64,000 bases of DNA from Paralvinella palmiformis (GCA_025642065.1 JAODUP010000156.1:1189001-1253000), one strand, 5' to 3'; shown: positions 15,453 through 27,413, numbered from the stretch's first letter. Notes: a model not told the origin generated them from the letters alone. Made by a program: numbers and translations.

Positions 15453-15619
15453 CGTGTCCATTTGAGCAAAGATCTTCTCGACGCGTTTTTCTGGCGTGTC
15501 TTCGTCTTGTGGCAGATCAAGGCTATTACCGACCATACAGTATATGGCGTCAACAATGTGTGTCATCTCTGATTTGGTGATATAGCCATCGTTATCTAAG
15601 TCATACAGATTGAAGGCCC
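15453..15619 (-). CDS. NCS1: NCS-1-like, coding exon 6
   Basis: 167-nt exon, acceptor TATCTACAG, donor GTAACT. Encodes residues 105-159: [17 protein letters not shown] carries EF3 (loop 110-121, ligands D110, D112, D114, Y116, T118, E121), followed by [19 protein letters not shown] and [15 protein letters not shown]. The [11 protein letters not shown] and MVGN...LP strings favour NCS-1 over neurocalcin/hippocalcin. D158-T159 begin EF4, again split by the intron. A SINE remnant starts within about 30 nt of the donor. Confidence 0.96.
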
Positions 15620-15705
15620 CTGTAGATATAGACACTAAAAGTCATCATCTTTATCATCGTCATCATTATCATCATCGTTATATAATTTCACACGCGCGCG
15701 CGCGC

Positions 15706-15738
<33 letters not shown>

Positions 15739-16534
15739 CACATGTATGCATCATAACACTGTTTATAGTAAATCAAATAATGATCTCCAATCAATGGTCT
15801 CCTATTTAAGAAGCGTGCCTTAAGTAAACGTTGCGATGACGTCACAAGTGTGTTCTTTCCATTTTTATACTTCGAATTTTCTTTAAAAACCCCACAAAGA
15901 TAACATAAGACTGTTAATTTAAATATAGTCTCTCTACATCTACATTAGGACATGGATATGTATGATGAGGCTATTTAGGGACTAATAAGACATGAAATAT
16001 ATACACATGAAAAATCTCTGGGAACTGACGATTATTCCAGGTGATATAATCGAAATTTATTTTTAGCTTCTCTGGATCGGTGCCAATTTTACACCCTCCT
16101 ATAATGCGTGGTTGGTTATTAACCTTGGACATGGATGCCGAACTTTGGCTAATAAATACGTATGATGAATCAAATATAATCGAGTTCCGGCAGCACGATA
16201 ATCAAACACCACTGTGGGGACAATGTCGGCACGTCTGTAACAAAAATAACGTCCGGATCCATTGTACAATTGTCTGAACTTTTTTTATTACCTTATTTCT
16301 CGATTTATATCCGGAATAGGGACTCGGTGTGCTAACTGCGATATTACACCGTTAATTAGGACTCCGGAAAAGGCGTCACATCTACACGATGTAACCAAAT
16401 TTGGAACAATCAACTCGACCATAAATAGACGCCCCACAAAGATAATCACATGTCGGTAATTAGTTTCGCGGAGACCTTGTGCGTACTGATTGGAATCCGC
16501 TAGGGGCGACACCAAGAGTCTCGAACTTGTTATT

Positions 16535-16543
16535 AGATTGCTT

Positions 16544-16576
<33 letters not shown>

Positions 16577-16585
16577 CTGTATCAG

Positions 16586-16622
<37 letters not shown>

Positions 16623-16885
16623 CATTTCTCAAATTTATTTATGTACGTGTTGTGTCATCATCATCATCATCATCATAATCATCATCATCATCATCATCAC
16701 CATTGCCATCACCAACTCCCTCTAGTTAGATAACATAATGTATTGTTTTAATTCGACAACAACACAGACTCTCTGTCCTTTATTTGTAATGGAAACAATT
16801 GCACCCTCCCAATGCTTATATTAGGTATTGTTAATTAATTAATTAATTATTATTATTATTATTATTATTATTATTTATTATTATA
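16535..16885. repeat. Cluster of (CT)n, (GT)n, (ATC)n and (TTA)n
   Basis: Four separate microsatellites within 350 bp of NCS-1 intron 5, with short unique spacers. Confidence 0.9.
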
Positions 16886-17045
16886 GCTGGAACAAAAGTT
16901 TCAAAAGTGGCTAGCTAACTCAACAAGACAGAAGGAAGAGGTTTGTAATTATCAGATTAAGACATAATTATGGAATTTATGGCATCTTCCGAACAGAAAG
17001 TTTTGGCAGTTATCCAACTTATCGAAAAACTTACCCCACTGGTCG

Positions 17046-17048
<3 letters not shown>

Positions 17049-17089
<41 letters not shown>

Positions 17090-17096
17090 TAAAAAA

Positions 17097-17135
<39 letters not shown>

Positions 17136-17148
17136 GATGATGATGATG

Positions 17149-17212
<64 letters not shown>

Positions 17213-17223
17213 TGATGATGATG

Positions 17224-17275
<52 letters not shown>

Positions 17276-17286
17276 TGATGATGATG

Positions 17287-17348
<62 letters not shown>
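17049..17348. repeat. (TAA)n array with interspersed (TGA)n blocks, 300 bp
   Basis: Long trinucleotide array with three TGA blocks of five to six units. Poly-Leu, poly-Tyr and poly-Ile ORFs across it are frame artefacts. Confidence 0.98.
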
Positions 17349-17350
<2 letters not shown>

Positions 17351-17666
17351 TGTATATTTAATAAAGAATCCCTACTAGCAGGAGCCATTCAAAGACGCTG
17401 TACGATGATACCAAAAATAATATGCCTGTAAAAACCCTATAAGAGATTTTGTAATAATAATCATTATTTATCTGTGAAAGGAACCTTGGATATATTGAGC
17501 CAAATTTTCACCCAATCAAAGACCGCGAGGATGGACTCCTCTATCTTAACCTTTATGTGTACGTTAACAGTTTAAGCAATTTACTTAAAGCAATACTTTA
17601 TAATTTAAGGATACAAATTTGATGAGAATAGAGAGCAGATGTTTATAGACCAATCTGCTACAAGCT

Positions 17667-17856
17667 AAACAAGCTGCAGCCTCTACATGCTCTACACACG
17701 CTACAGGCTCTACATGCACTACACACACTACATGCTCTACACACGCTACAGGGTCTACATGCTCTGCACACGCTATAGGCTCTACATGCTCTGCACACGG
17801 TAAAGGCTCTACATGATCTGCACACGCTACAGGCTCTACATGCTCTACACACGCCT
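17667..17856. repeat. 27-bp minisatellite, about seven copies
   Basis: Unit CTCTACACACGCTACAGGCT + CTACATG, with substitutions and one shortened copy; intron 5 of NCS-1. Confidence 0.9.
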
Positions 17857-17915
17857 TCTCTCCGAACTAGCCATTAATTTAACTGCACAATACGAAGAAT
17901 TCCCCTCCGTCCAAT

Positions 17916-18279
17916 TGGTTTTGTTGTTCGGGGAGAATCCCCAGGCTGTCGCTTAATCAGCACAGCCTCTATGTTGGAGTGGTTGAGAAACCTCCTCCCC
18001 CACCACTCACAGGGGAGCAGTACGGAAAGATGGAGCCGAAATACCCTGAGGGTGGTCACTGCCAGAGTGTTTTACGTCCTCATGGGGTTTTTAACGTCCC
18101 CCTTTATTTTAAATAATTCAGTGGAGACGGCAGCGCCATTTAACGTGGTCAGCCACCCACGATGTAGTGAGCCGAGAAATTAATCCCTGGAAAAGTTCCG
18201 ACCTCTTACGGGGTTCGAACCTGCGACCGTTGGCACCAAGTGCCGAGTGCTTAACCGCTAGGCCACCGGAGCTCACTAC
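17916..18279 (-). mobile_element. SINE B, full length
   Basis: Reverse-oriented full copy with tRNA head at the right end. Flanked by CCGTCCAAT (17907-17915 and 18280-18288), a 9-bp target-site duplication. It lies in NCS-1 intron 5, same strand as the gene. Confidence 0.9.
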
Positions 18280-18369
18280 CCGTCCAATCAAACAAGTGGA
18301 AGATTAAAAGGGAGAGAACGAAGTCTGAGCCGAATTCCTTTAAGATTCTAGTCTGACAAAGAATGTTGT

Positions 18370-18480
18370 GGTTTTTACGGCCACCTTTCTGCGCAATATT
18401 ATGAATACTATGAAGGTTGAAATGACACGAACTGAAATGACTGCTGAAACACCCTTCGAACTACGGTTGTAGGGAAATCA
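18370..18480 (-). mobile_element. SINE A, strongly diverged remnant
   Basis: TTTACGGCCACCTTTCTGCG, a degenerate middle and GCTGAAACACCCTTCGAAC in the reversed SINE A order, about 180 bp downstream (in gene direction) of NCS-1 exon 5. Confidence 0.5.
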
Positions 18481-18660
18481 TCATTATAGACACAACAACA
18501 ATAACATCAACAACAAAAACATCAACAATAATACTAATACTAATAAAAAAGTGTCCTTGATAAGGTGACCACCCAATTAGCGGGCATGCATATTATAGAA
18601 GGTCAAGGTCGGTTAAGGTGTAACAACTATTTCACGAGAACCTATCAACAAATAACCTAC

Positions 18661-18739
18661 AGTCAAGTTTCTCGTCAAGTGAGCCCCTCGATGTCACAGA
18701 TAAGGCGCTGATAAATTCTCTGAATGATATATAACCATC
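18661..18739 (-). CDS. NCS1: NCS-1-like, coding exon 5
   Basis: 79-nt exon with acceptor GTCTTTTTCAG and donor GTAGGT. It starts DGYISFRE, completing EF2 (ligand positions D74, N76, D78, S82, E85), then encodes the linker ALSVTSRGSLDEKLD, which matches the ALSVTSRGTLDEKL linker of NCS-1. Residue Asp103 sits where most NCS-1 proteins have Lys or Arg (EKLRWAF). Ends with one base of Trp104. Confidence 0.95.
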
Positions 18740-20799
18740 CTGAAAAAGACAAACAAACGAAGATGAACGATTGATGGGATGAAGACCTGAAAAATAAATC
18801 GCGCGCAGATATGAGCTAAGATGTAAAAATTACGGCAACTCTTAGACGGTTGAAATCTCCCGTTACGACCATCCCGTGACATTACCGAGAAAACGGCACC
18901 GAGGGAGAAACGTAAATAAAACAGAAGGTGTACGGAACAGATTTAAAAGGAATTTTGAAATATCGTGGCAGAGGTGATGAATACAGGTATAGGCGCGTCA
19001 TATTAGGTGAATGATAACAATATTGGATGATTGGAGAATTGTTATAATAGGAATTTATAAAATCTCGCTACAGAATACCACTAACAGCCATCTTTATACA
19101 CTATGACAACATGTTGCTGACTAGTTGAAATTGCTATCTCTATGTCTCATTAGTCCTCAGAAGATACTAGGTAATAACCGACATAGGATTTATAACAGGT
19201 TTTTGTCATTTGGGAAATATCCATTTCGCAGAAACAACATCGAAAACCGAAATCAAGAGTCGTGAGCCAATAAAGCCGAATGTACGATGTTCGAATGATC
19301 TCGCGGATGTTACAGAAATGAACTTTGAGCGTCCCCTGGTATCGTTTTAAATAAGTTTCTCCTTCGGGTACTACGCAATATTATTCAGTAGACATCTTCA
19401 GTACTGAAGGATGATATTTGTTTTCCATACATTCCGTAACACTTCAATTTGCCGGCTGATTATTTATTACTCAGTGGAAAGAGGCACGTGGGACCCACAA
19501 GCAGTGGGTTTTGATACTAGAACCCTGGGAAATGTGTCCATAGGCTGTATTTACTGAGTTGCGAGAACGCTGAAATATTAATTATTGGTCTGTCGTAGTT
19601 TAAATATCGACTTCAGAGGATTACAGTTGAACCCCACTGAGCGGTCACCTGGAAAGGACGGCCTCATTGTTTGATTATCACGTGACTTATAGTACAAGTG
19701 ATCTATAATTATATCAACTAAATGCCAGTATTCACTATAATAACAAATGTTATATAACTGATTGTATATCGTAATATTTCAGTTATTACACACAGATATA
19801 TGATTGAAATCTTTTCCTTGACCTAAGATCGTAATTAGAATAGGTCACGCGGTTACGTCACGTGGTTGGCATGTAAAGCTGGCAATAGTGGTAAAGTAGC
19901 CGCCAGTTCGCATGGATTAAAGTACAATGGATATAAAACAGCTGCAGAACAGCATTCATTTACCCAATAACTGCTGCATTGCTGTTATTATAGGCGCGGA
20001 TCCGACAGCTATGGAGAAGGTTCTGAAATAGTTTGATGGTCAGGGGCTGTTTTGTGTTTTAGTTTGGGGATACCTACAGGTTGTTTTCAAAATAAATTTG
20101 TTACCTCTCCTGGTCAACAATAAATGTTTAGTTTTGGTTTTATTTACGGTGCATTGTTTACTTATACACATATACGTGTAAGGAGGGAGGGATTTGTACT
20201 TAAAAAGGAAGCAAAGGGATCTGTGAAAGGCCTGTAAATACAGAATAACCTTTTATTTTCTGCTTTATTTTAAATAACAAAACCCTCTGTATAACCCATT
20301 GTTAAAACCAACCACCTGGAGAGTGAGTTATTTATTATTGATAAGCTTAGATCAAGCTTAATTCAATAATATTCTGGTCACGTGAAAACCCCACAGCCGT
20401 CCACATAATGGTATCGAACGGAGTACCTTATGATTTCTAGTTCAGCGCCTTACGACTGAGCTACTTCGATCTAAGTCCGGACTAATAACATTTGGTCATA
20501 ACAATGTTAAGATTTTACTAATAGTGCACGGTATGGTGACGATGATAATGATAATCATAATGATAATGAAGAAGATGATGATGATGACAGCCATTAATAG
20601 AGTCCAATTAGAAGTAGGATCCAAGCAAAGGTAGGATATTAGGGAAACTCGAAAATGGGGCGCGTAAATTAAAAGTAGGAATATGGAACAATGTGTGGTA
20701 CTTATTGTCGCCCCCTAAAACAAAACACAACAACACTGTTTTATACCTTAAGTATAATGATGAGGAAAGACTGCTGAGGTGATGAAGTTAATACTTTAC
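18740..20799 (-). other. NCS-1 intron 4 (2060 nt)
   Basis: Largely unique AT-rich sequence with few microsatellites; a weak tRNA-like remnant near 20400. Nothing else supported. Confidence 0.85.
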
Positions 20800-20889
20800 C
20801 TTGTTAGAATCAAAGACGTTAAAGACAAAGCTAGCAAATTTGCTCGGATCACCTTGTGGAAAGAATTGTTGGTAGATTGTTTGAAATTC
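20800..20889 (-). CDS. NCS1: NCS-1-like, coding exon 4
   Basis: 90-nt exon, phase 0 at both ends, acceptor ATATTTTTCAG and donor GTAAAG. Encodes residues 48-77 including [19 protein letters not shown], nearly identical to the NCS-1 core IYKQFFPFGDPTKFATFVF. The last four residues, D74-S-N-K77, are the first third of the EF2 calcium loop, so the intron interrupts the loop. A plus-strand ORF over the same bases is antisense shadow. Confidence 0.95.
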
Positions 20890-20929
20890 CTGAAAAATAT
20901 AAAAATAAATAAATTGGCTCTCTCTCTCT

Positions 20930-20999
20930 CTCTTTCTCTGTGTGTGTGTGTGAGAGAGAGTTTGTGTGTTTTTATGTGAGAGATAGAGAAATGGTAGTT

Positions 21000-21098
<99 letters not shown>

Positions 21099-21135
21099 TA
21101 GATAACAGATAGACAGAAAGAGAGAGAGAGAGGGA
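20930..21135. repeat. (CT)n/(GT)n, (TA)n and (GA)n cluster upstream of NCS-1 exon 4
   Basis: Microsatellites 30-250 bp upstream (in gene direction) of the exon 4 acceptor at 20890. Confidence 0.92.
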
Positions 21136-21388
21136 ATATTCTACAACAACTGTTGTACAACACATATTTATAGTCAATACAATGATTTTATTAAAATAAC
21201 AAATCTCCGTAAAAGCAATGCAATGTTATGGTCAGCAGTAATATATCAGGGTTAAAAATTGACAATCAATCACAGATCATGTACACGATACAATGGAATA
21301 GAAATGATAATAGGAGCAGTTGTAAACACAGACGTATAGTGTCAATTGCTGCCCACAAACACTTTATAAAACTATCGTACACTATCCC

Positions 21389-21428
<40 letters not shown>

Positions 21429-21579
21429 TATATATATATATATATATTGAACTGAGAGACCTTTATACGTCTCTATATGTAAAGTCGGAGCTGCTTTGCC
21501 CAGATGTCCTACTTGTGAAACATAATTCCCTGAGCCAGTATATGGATATAAAACAAAGCGAAACAGCTATATCACAAGC

Positions 21580-21862
21580 CTCACATATCAGAAGCCTCAC
21601 ATATCACAAGCCTCATATATCACAATTCACTATATATTTACATAAACACAGGTAAATAGTTATATCGCAAGCCGCACACATCGCAACTGACCATATAATT
21701 ACATAAAACAGGTAAATAGTTCTATCACAAGCCTCACATATCACAAGCCTCACATATCACAAGCCTCACATATCACAAGCCTCACATATCACAAGCCTCA
21801 CATATCACAAGCCTCACATATCACAAGCCTCACATAACACAAGCCTCACATATCACAATTCA
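21580..21862. repeat. 16-bp minisatellite overlapping the 3' end of gene B
   Basis: Unit TCACAAGCCTCACATA repeated in tandem (about nine contiguous copies from 21724, plus earlier partial copies separated by a 75-bp spacer that is itself duplicated). Its last unit supplies the gene B stop codon. Confidence 0.93.
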
Positions 21863-22439
21863 CCATATACTGGTAGGCGCGAGGAGTCACACGGCTCGCT
21901 TTCGGACCCGTTGGGGGGAGATGGGGTAGAGTCGATGACGTCATAGTCTTCCTGCCGCCGGCCTCGTTACCGTACGAGACCAGGTGACGTCGGTCGCGCT
22001 GCCGTCGGTGACGCTCTCCCGCTGACGTCGACGGTGACAACGACGAAACGGACCTCGTCGACGGTGACGGCACGAAATCCTCGACGTTAATACATTGTCT
22101 GCGTGAAGCGATCGGGGAGGCTGTCTTAAAGGGCAGCTCTATACAGCTGTCATGGATCTTTAGATAGGCTAGATTGGCGTCCTGATTGTCGAAGTTCCAG
22201 ATGGCAGCTGTACTGGCAGTCGTCGGTCTGACCAGCCGCTCGATGATGTCATCCAGCTGGTCGGGCGTACAGCTGCGGGCCGGATGGATGTCAGGATCGT
22301 GACTTTTGAGGAATTTGAGGTTCTCACCTTGAGCGTCATAGTCGTATCTCCACGAGATGCTGGCTCTAGTTGGTACTGTCAATCTGTCGACGATGGTCAT
22401 CAATTGACGGGATGTAACTCGTTTATATCCGTAACCCAT
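21846..22439 (-). CDS. Unrecognised protein with two tandem RLxxPTxAS repeats, nested in NCS-1 intron 3 (gene B)
   Basis: 197-codon ORF starting MGYGYKRVTSRQ. Residues 10-51 and 59-101 form two tandem repeats of about 42 residues: each has a QL-xx-I(V/I)-x-RL-xx-PT-x-AS segment (MTIVDRLTVPTRAS; DDIIERLVRPTTAS) followed by W-x-(Y/F)-D...NL-x-(F/Y)-LK-x-HD. Residues 125-185 are Ser/Pro/Arg-rich and probably disordered. No domain I can name. A good acceptor (TATCTTCTTCAG) lies 15 nt before the ATG, suggesting an upstream 5'UTR exon. The gene lies on the same strand as NCS-1, within its third intron. The last codons (about MVNCDM and the TGA) fall at the edge of a 16-bp minisatellite, so the natural C terminus may have been altered by repeat invasion. 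Confidence 0.75.
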   Translation of the reverse strand: MGYGYKRVTSRQLMTIVDRLTVPTRASISWRYDYDAQGENLKFLKSHDPDIHPARSCTPDQLDDIIERLVRPTTASTAAIWNFDNQDANLAYLKIHDSCIELPFKTASPIASRRQCINVEDFVPSPSTRSVSSLSPSTSAGERHRRQRDRRHLVSYGNEAGGRKTMTSSTLPHLPPTGPKASRVTPRAYQYMVNCDM

Positions 22440-22600
22440 TGTCTGTCAAACTGAAGAAGATACGATGATGACATTAATAATAGTGAAAATAAAGGTAGTC
22501 CGATTATATTTAGAAAGGATAATTTGCAGGTAATATGTCTATTGCTAACTGAGATTTAATACAGATTTCCTGAAATTTCAAATAATATACATATTACCTG

Positions 22601-22640
<40 letters not shown>

Positions 22641-22899
22641 TTTCAGTCGCAGTGACTGTTTTAGGTACTACTAGTACATCAGATATAGATAGTGCGCGCG
22701 CGTGCGATCGCAGGCTATAGAGATAGAAAGTCTACCTTTTAAACACATAATTACCAGGAGTTACTCATTGGAGCACATGGATTCCCCCTGTTTTCTTAAA
22801 ATTGGGGGGGGGCTGGTAACATACACGGTTGTTACCAGGGATGAAATAAATGTTCGAGTTCCATTTCTGGAAGACATCTGAGCGCATATTTTATACTCC

Positions 22900-23640
22900 T
22901 GTCGGTATATGACGTCAACTTGTATATGACGTCAACTTGTCAACGTGTCAAAGTTTCGGAGAAACATACTTCAAAGTCATACGCCAAATTGCTCCTCCCG
23001 AAATCGGGCTTTTGTTGTCCGAATGTGAGAGATTTTTTAAACGACCAGTCAAAGTAAGGGGATGTCGGATTAATAGGTTATCGGGCTAACGAGGGGATGC
23101 CGGAGTAATAGGTTATCGGCATAATGACATTATCCTATTTACAGAATCGACATGTTAAAACGACAACTACTCATAGGAAAGGACGACTTACCCGAGAAAG
23201 AGACGACTCCTTTTGATGAGAAACAAAAATCCTTTCGTCGACGAATCACTCCAACCGACTCCAGACTCGGGAACTTCGATGGAACAAGAAGACAACTAAC
23301 GCGAGGTTTTGTCCACTTTTATAAACAAGCCAGGCGTTGTTATTTCTCGGTTGCCATGACGATGGCGCTCCGTTCTCCGAGACGCTGTCTAAGACACACC
23401 CTTAATGTTTGTGACAACGTTCGTTAAAGAACACCTACACAGAACGATTGAGATTGTCACACCTGATTGTGTTTATATACAGGAGATAGGGAGCTGGTGT
23501 AATCAACTTGTGTAATAAGCAGCGTCTCCGATGACGTATTTGGTTCACGCGGTTCGTTCGACGCGTCCGTAGCAACGTTATTCGCAACTAGGTAGATGTT
23601 TGCAAATGCGCCCTTTTCAACCAATGTCAACCGCGCACGA
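22900..23640. promoter_or_regulatory. Candidate promoter region for gene B
   Basis: CpG-bearing stretch 0.5-1.2 kb upstream of gene B, with an RFX half-site (GTTGCCATGAC at 23350) and CGTAGCAAC at about 23566. A 91-codon plus-strand ORF (23152-23427) lies here without recognisable homology. A 5'UTR exon is implied by the acceptor before the gene B ATG, but cannot be placed. Confidence 0.25.
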
Positions 23641-23690
23641 TCATTGTATGCCAATCACGCGCATACACACGCGCTCACACACGCACACAC

Positions 23691-23722
<32 letters not shown>

Positions 23723-24097
23723 TCATTTACCTCTGAAAACAATTTATAAGGCGCAGCAGGGTGTCACATTTGATATTTGCTTTAAGGTCAAAGAGGTCTG
23801 ATGTATGGACTTATTTGTAACACAGATTATACAATATTTTAGAAATAATAATTCATGCTGACAGTTGTATGAATAGATGTTGAAGTAAAAAAAGGGTGTA
23901 TGGTTAAATGAGAGATAACACGGTCGCCTAGCGGACTATATTAAAAAATTAATATCATATTACACAATAATAGAAATGAATAGCGCTAAGAATTTATGGG
24001 TATATCCTTAACTTTTACAATTACTTGGGACATATGATCCAGGGCTGACTCCAACATCCAACAAATACAGGCACAAACCTGGGGGGGGGGGGCTCTG

Positions 24098-24252
24098 TGT
24101 TCTTACTGGTAGCCCGTCGGATTACAGATCACTACCACCTGAGTTCGAATCTCGGCGTGGGCATATCTGAAGGGTGTTTCATCTTTGAGTTCGCTTCATT
24201 ACCTTTAGAGGTCACTCGGCCCATTTAGCCTACCATGTGCACATCAACAGGC
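24098..24252 (+). mobile_element. SINE A copy
   Basis: GAGTTCGAATCTCGGCGTGG, TCTGAAGGGTGTTTCATCTT, CGCTTCATTACC and CGGCCCATTTAGCCTACCAT are near-consensus; the tail is lost where it meets another tRNA-like SINE head at about 24255. Confidence 0.85.
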
Positions 24253-24335
24253 ACGAATTGGACTCGAACCGACAACTTGTATGTTTGTAGTGCAGTGCTC
24301 TAACTACCGCGCTATAGTGAAGAATGAAACTCTCA
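24253..24335 (-). mobile_element. tRNA-derived SINE head, distinct type
   Basis: In reverse complement reads TAGCGCGGTAGTTAGAGCAC (A box) and CGGTTCGAGTCC (B box) with spacing of a tRNA-like promoter. The rest of the element is not resolved. Confidence 0.5.
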
Positions 24336-24448
24336 ACATATACGAATACTAGTCGGCCATCTGCGTCTCTAGGGCACTAAGTCAACTTGAACATGACTCA
24401 GAGATCTTTATAATATAAACAGATTGATTACAAACTAAACATTATCAT

Positions 24449-24451
<3 letters not shown>

Positions 24452-24531
<80 letters not shown>

Positions 24532-24534
24532 CAT

Positions 24535-24575
<41 letters not shown>

Positions 24576-24597
24576 GGGAGAGAGAGAGAGAGAGATA
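24452..24597. repeat. (TA)n, (GACA)n, (GA)n cluster
   Basis: About 75 bp of TA, then GACA tetranucleotides to 24574 and a GA run. Confidence 0.95.
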
Positions 24598-24889
24598 CAG
24601 AGAAAATGAAAGAGGGAGAGAATATGAATAAAATAAAATTTTATTGTTTTACCGAACCTTTCTGCACGCTATAGGCGATGGGTCGAACCCAGATACTGTA
24701 AGTCTGTGGCCCACCACACTACTAGTAAAGCGATCGAGATTCAACTACAGTTACTTATCTTCAACCGCGAGCGGGTTGATTTTTAGTTACAACGTAAACA
24801 TTATACTATGACGTGGCGGGTTGATTGTTTATTCCGAATAACTGCTCTGTATCTCGACTGAAGAAAATGATCTGTTAAATAATAAATAA

Positions 24890-25187
24890 TAACACGTGAC
24901 ATTTATAGAGTTAGATAGCTGCACTGAGTTGCTTTACAATATTATTATCCCTGATTCAGACCTGTTTCCACCCAGAACACATACCAACTCCCAATGGAGC
25001 ATACAACGCATGCTGCCATTGTAGGCGCAAGGCGTTACTCAAACACACAGCCATCGAGTCCTGTCAGGTAATCATTTTTGTTTATGGATGAGTGAACCAG
25101 TCGCCACACGACGGCATTACAGCTCCAGAGCCTCGAACCCGCGACCGTTCGGCTACACTCTAACTAGCTGCGCTATCACGGCTCGAC
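24890..25187 (-). mobile_element. SINE C copy
   Basis: Reverse-complement match to the 3722 copy over head and body (CAGACCTGTTTCCACCCAG, GGCGTTACTCAAACACACAG, CTCGAACCCGCGACC, CGCTATCACGGCTCG). Located in NCS-1 intron 3. Confidence 0.85.
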
Positions 25188-25293
25188 ACATACACACGCA
25201 AGGTGACAAAGGCCTATTATAAATGTATAGGTTTATGTGCGTGTAGATTTGTGGAAGTTTGGCTTGTATGGGTATTTCGATCTTTAAGTGATG

Positions 25294-25338
<45 letters not shown>

Positions 25339-25518
25339 ACGCACACACACATATATATAATCACACCTCATATAATTTTAACAGGAAACACTGTCGGACG
25401 CGGTGGATTATTTGTTCTATTTGCCGTAAACGAAGCTAACTGTTGGATACAATCGATGTAAGTTATTGAGGACAAACGATTACCAGTTATCACATCACTG
25501 CTATTATAACATAGAGGA

Positions 25519-25605
25519 CGGGCCGACGGTATAGTGATTAAAGCGCAGTGCTGCATACTTCCAGGTTGGATACGTTCCAATAGAACGAGATCCAGGCGAA
25601 ATACG
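25519..25605 (+). mobile_element. tRNA-like SINE head remnant
   Basis: GCCGACGGTATAGTGATTAA and CCAGGTTGGATACGTTCC resemble a degraded tRNA promoter pair. Similar weak heads occur at 20398-20475, 32600-32710, 43553-43610 and 45095-45185. Confidence 0.35.
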
Positions 25606-26339
25606 TTGCATCGGTTACCAACTGCGGTCTCGGGTTAGAAACAGCCATGGCGTCCACTGTGAATAGGGGATGGCTACTTTTCACTAACGCTAAATACTGG
25701 AAATAGTTCAGCAAATTATTTCATATTACACGGAGACTGAGACTAGTATTTCAGCTAAACGATTGCGTCTTTTCAGAGGATTTAACACAATACTTATTAT
25801 GACATAACCCAATGATAGAACGGACCGATTTTGTCAGATGAATGACACAGCTAAGCCTTAATTATTCATGTTGACTTGTAGGGGATTTTTAAGTATGGGT
25901 TTCAATGGATTAAATAAATGATTTTAAAATAAAATTTTTAGCTGAATGTAAATTGATTTTAATGAAGATTTTAAAATATTTAATGTAGATGTAACGGTAA
26001 AGTAGATTTGGAAATATTATTTGGAGTATAAATAAAATACAAATATAACCGGTAAAGAGCCTATGTACAGCTTTTCAGTAAGACATTTATCGGCCACTAC
26101 AGGCGTAAATCGCTATACAACACAGTAATTCTTAGCCTTCTAACCCGAGACCGTAGTGTGAAATTCAGCCGCATGACGGCGCCAGGAGTAAATGGCTAGG
26201 TATATTAGACTCATACCTGTGTTTTGCGGTATAAATAAGCTACTTATTAACTCAAGCCATGATAATGTATAGTGATTAGGCTTATTGCAGAGAATACCTT
26301 CTGGCCAACATTACAGCGGGCTTTAATAAGACTATTCCC

Positions 26340-26579
26340 TAATCAGTTGATGGTAAAGTGTCCAGAGATGGTTTCCACCTTGATTTCCAGGGGGGTGGAT
26401 TGGATTATGTATCATTCAGGGTAAATGACGTTCTAGGCCAGGAAACTGAGCCAAACATTGATCCTATTCGTGGACATGACGGAAGCCCACAGTTGTCCAG
26501 TTTTAGGGAAAGACAAACAAAAATATATCTCGAGGATATACGTCTCTCTCTCAAGCAGCTACAATACAGTGAGTGAGCC
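26340..26579 (+). pseudogene. Possible SGNH-hydrolase-like fragment, probably transposon-derived
   Basis: A plus-strand frame reads DGKVSRDGFHLDFQGGGLDY and continues for about 70 codons to a stop at about 26577. The DGFHL...G string resembles the terminal block of SGNH/GDSL hydrolases (the D-x-x-H catalytic pair), a domain often found in CR1-like LINE ORF1 and in mollusc transposon remnants. No other catalytic block is seen upstream. It lies antisense inside NCS-1 intron 3. Resemblance is short; treat as tentative. Confidence 0.3.
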
Positions 26580-26696
26580 TTGTATTGATTCTTGACTGTG
26601 ATGACATCTAGCGCATACGGTCCAGTTGGAAATGTTACAGGAAATTAATTGATCAAATAAAACACCCCACAGACGCTCTTAAGACGAATTTAACCA

Positions 26697-26737
<41 letters not shown>

Positions 26738-27376
26738 CCAAATTCGCTGTTTTAATAATGCAACTCAAGCCATGCTGGGATTTATTTGATACCAATCATG
26801 TTCAACAAAATGGCAGAATCGCGCAAAGAACCGACGACAAGAAAAAAGGTATTTTGATCTTTTAATAATAAGAAAAATACAATAAGGTGATATCAGCATA
26901 ACATATCCCATTTAAACTTATAACTAATTATGATGTTGAGCATAGATATATTATTAGAAGACAGGTAACTCTCTCTTTTTCTCTCTCTGCCTCTCTCTCA
27001 AATCCTTTAATAATACGCCTATTAACATTGTCCAATCGCTTTTGGCATTACTCAGCAGATGGCAGCACAGTGACGATCATGTCCTATATAATCTTGCTAA
27101 ACGAAACAAAAAAAACCCCCTAAAAATATCCCCTCCTGATAATGATAATAACAATATTAAAATTAATAACAGACAGTACTATACTCCGTATTGGATAATT
27201 TTAGGATATTTTAACTGATATTATACTGATATTAACTTGTATATCGGATGTTATATTTGTATGACCTTGTATGAACTATGACCTCTTTAAATATCGAAGT
27301 GCTTTATATATTATGTAGTTTAATTGTACAGTGCCTTTGAACGGGTTTAGCTAGTACGGGCACTTTATTAAGTATG

Positions 27377-27413
<37 letters not shown>

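Larger units (their letters stand above)
15620..18660 (-). other. NCS-1 intron 5 (3041 nt)
   Basis: Contains microsatellites, the 300-bp TAA array, the 27-bp minisatellite, a full SINE B and a SINE A remnant. No further exon seen. Confidence 0.85.

Noticed and set aside
16952..17388. Poly-Leu, poly-Tyr and poly-Ile ORFs of up to 143 codons
   Set aside because: Frame artefacts of the (TAA)n/(TGA)n array.
20779..20979. Plus-strand [19 protein letters not shown]...
   Set aside because: Antisense to NCS-1 exon 4, whose splice sites and homology are clear.
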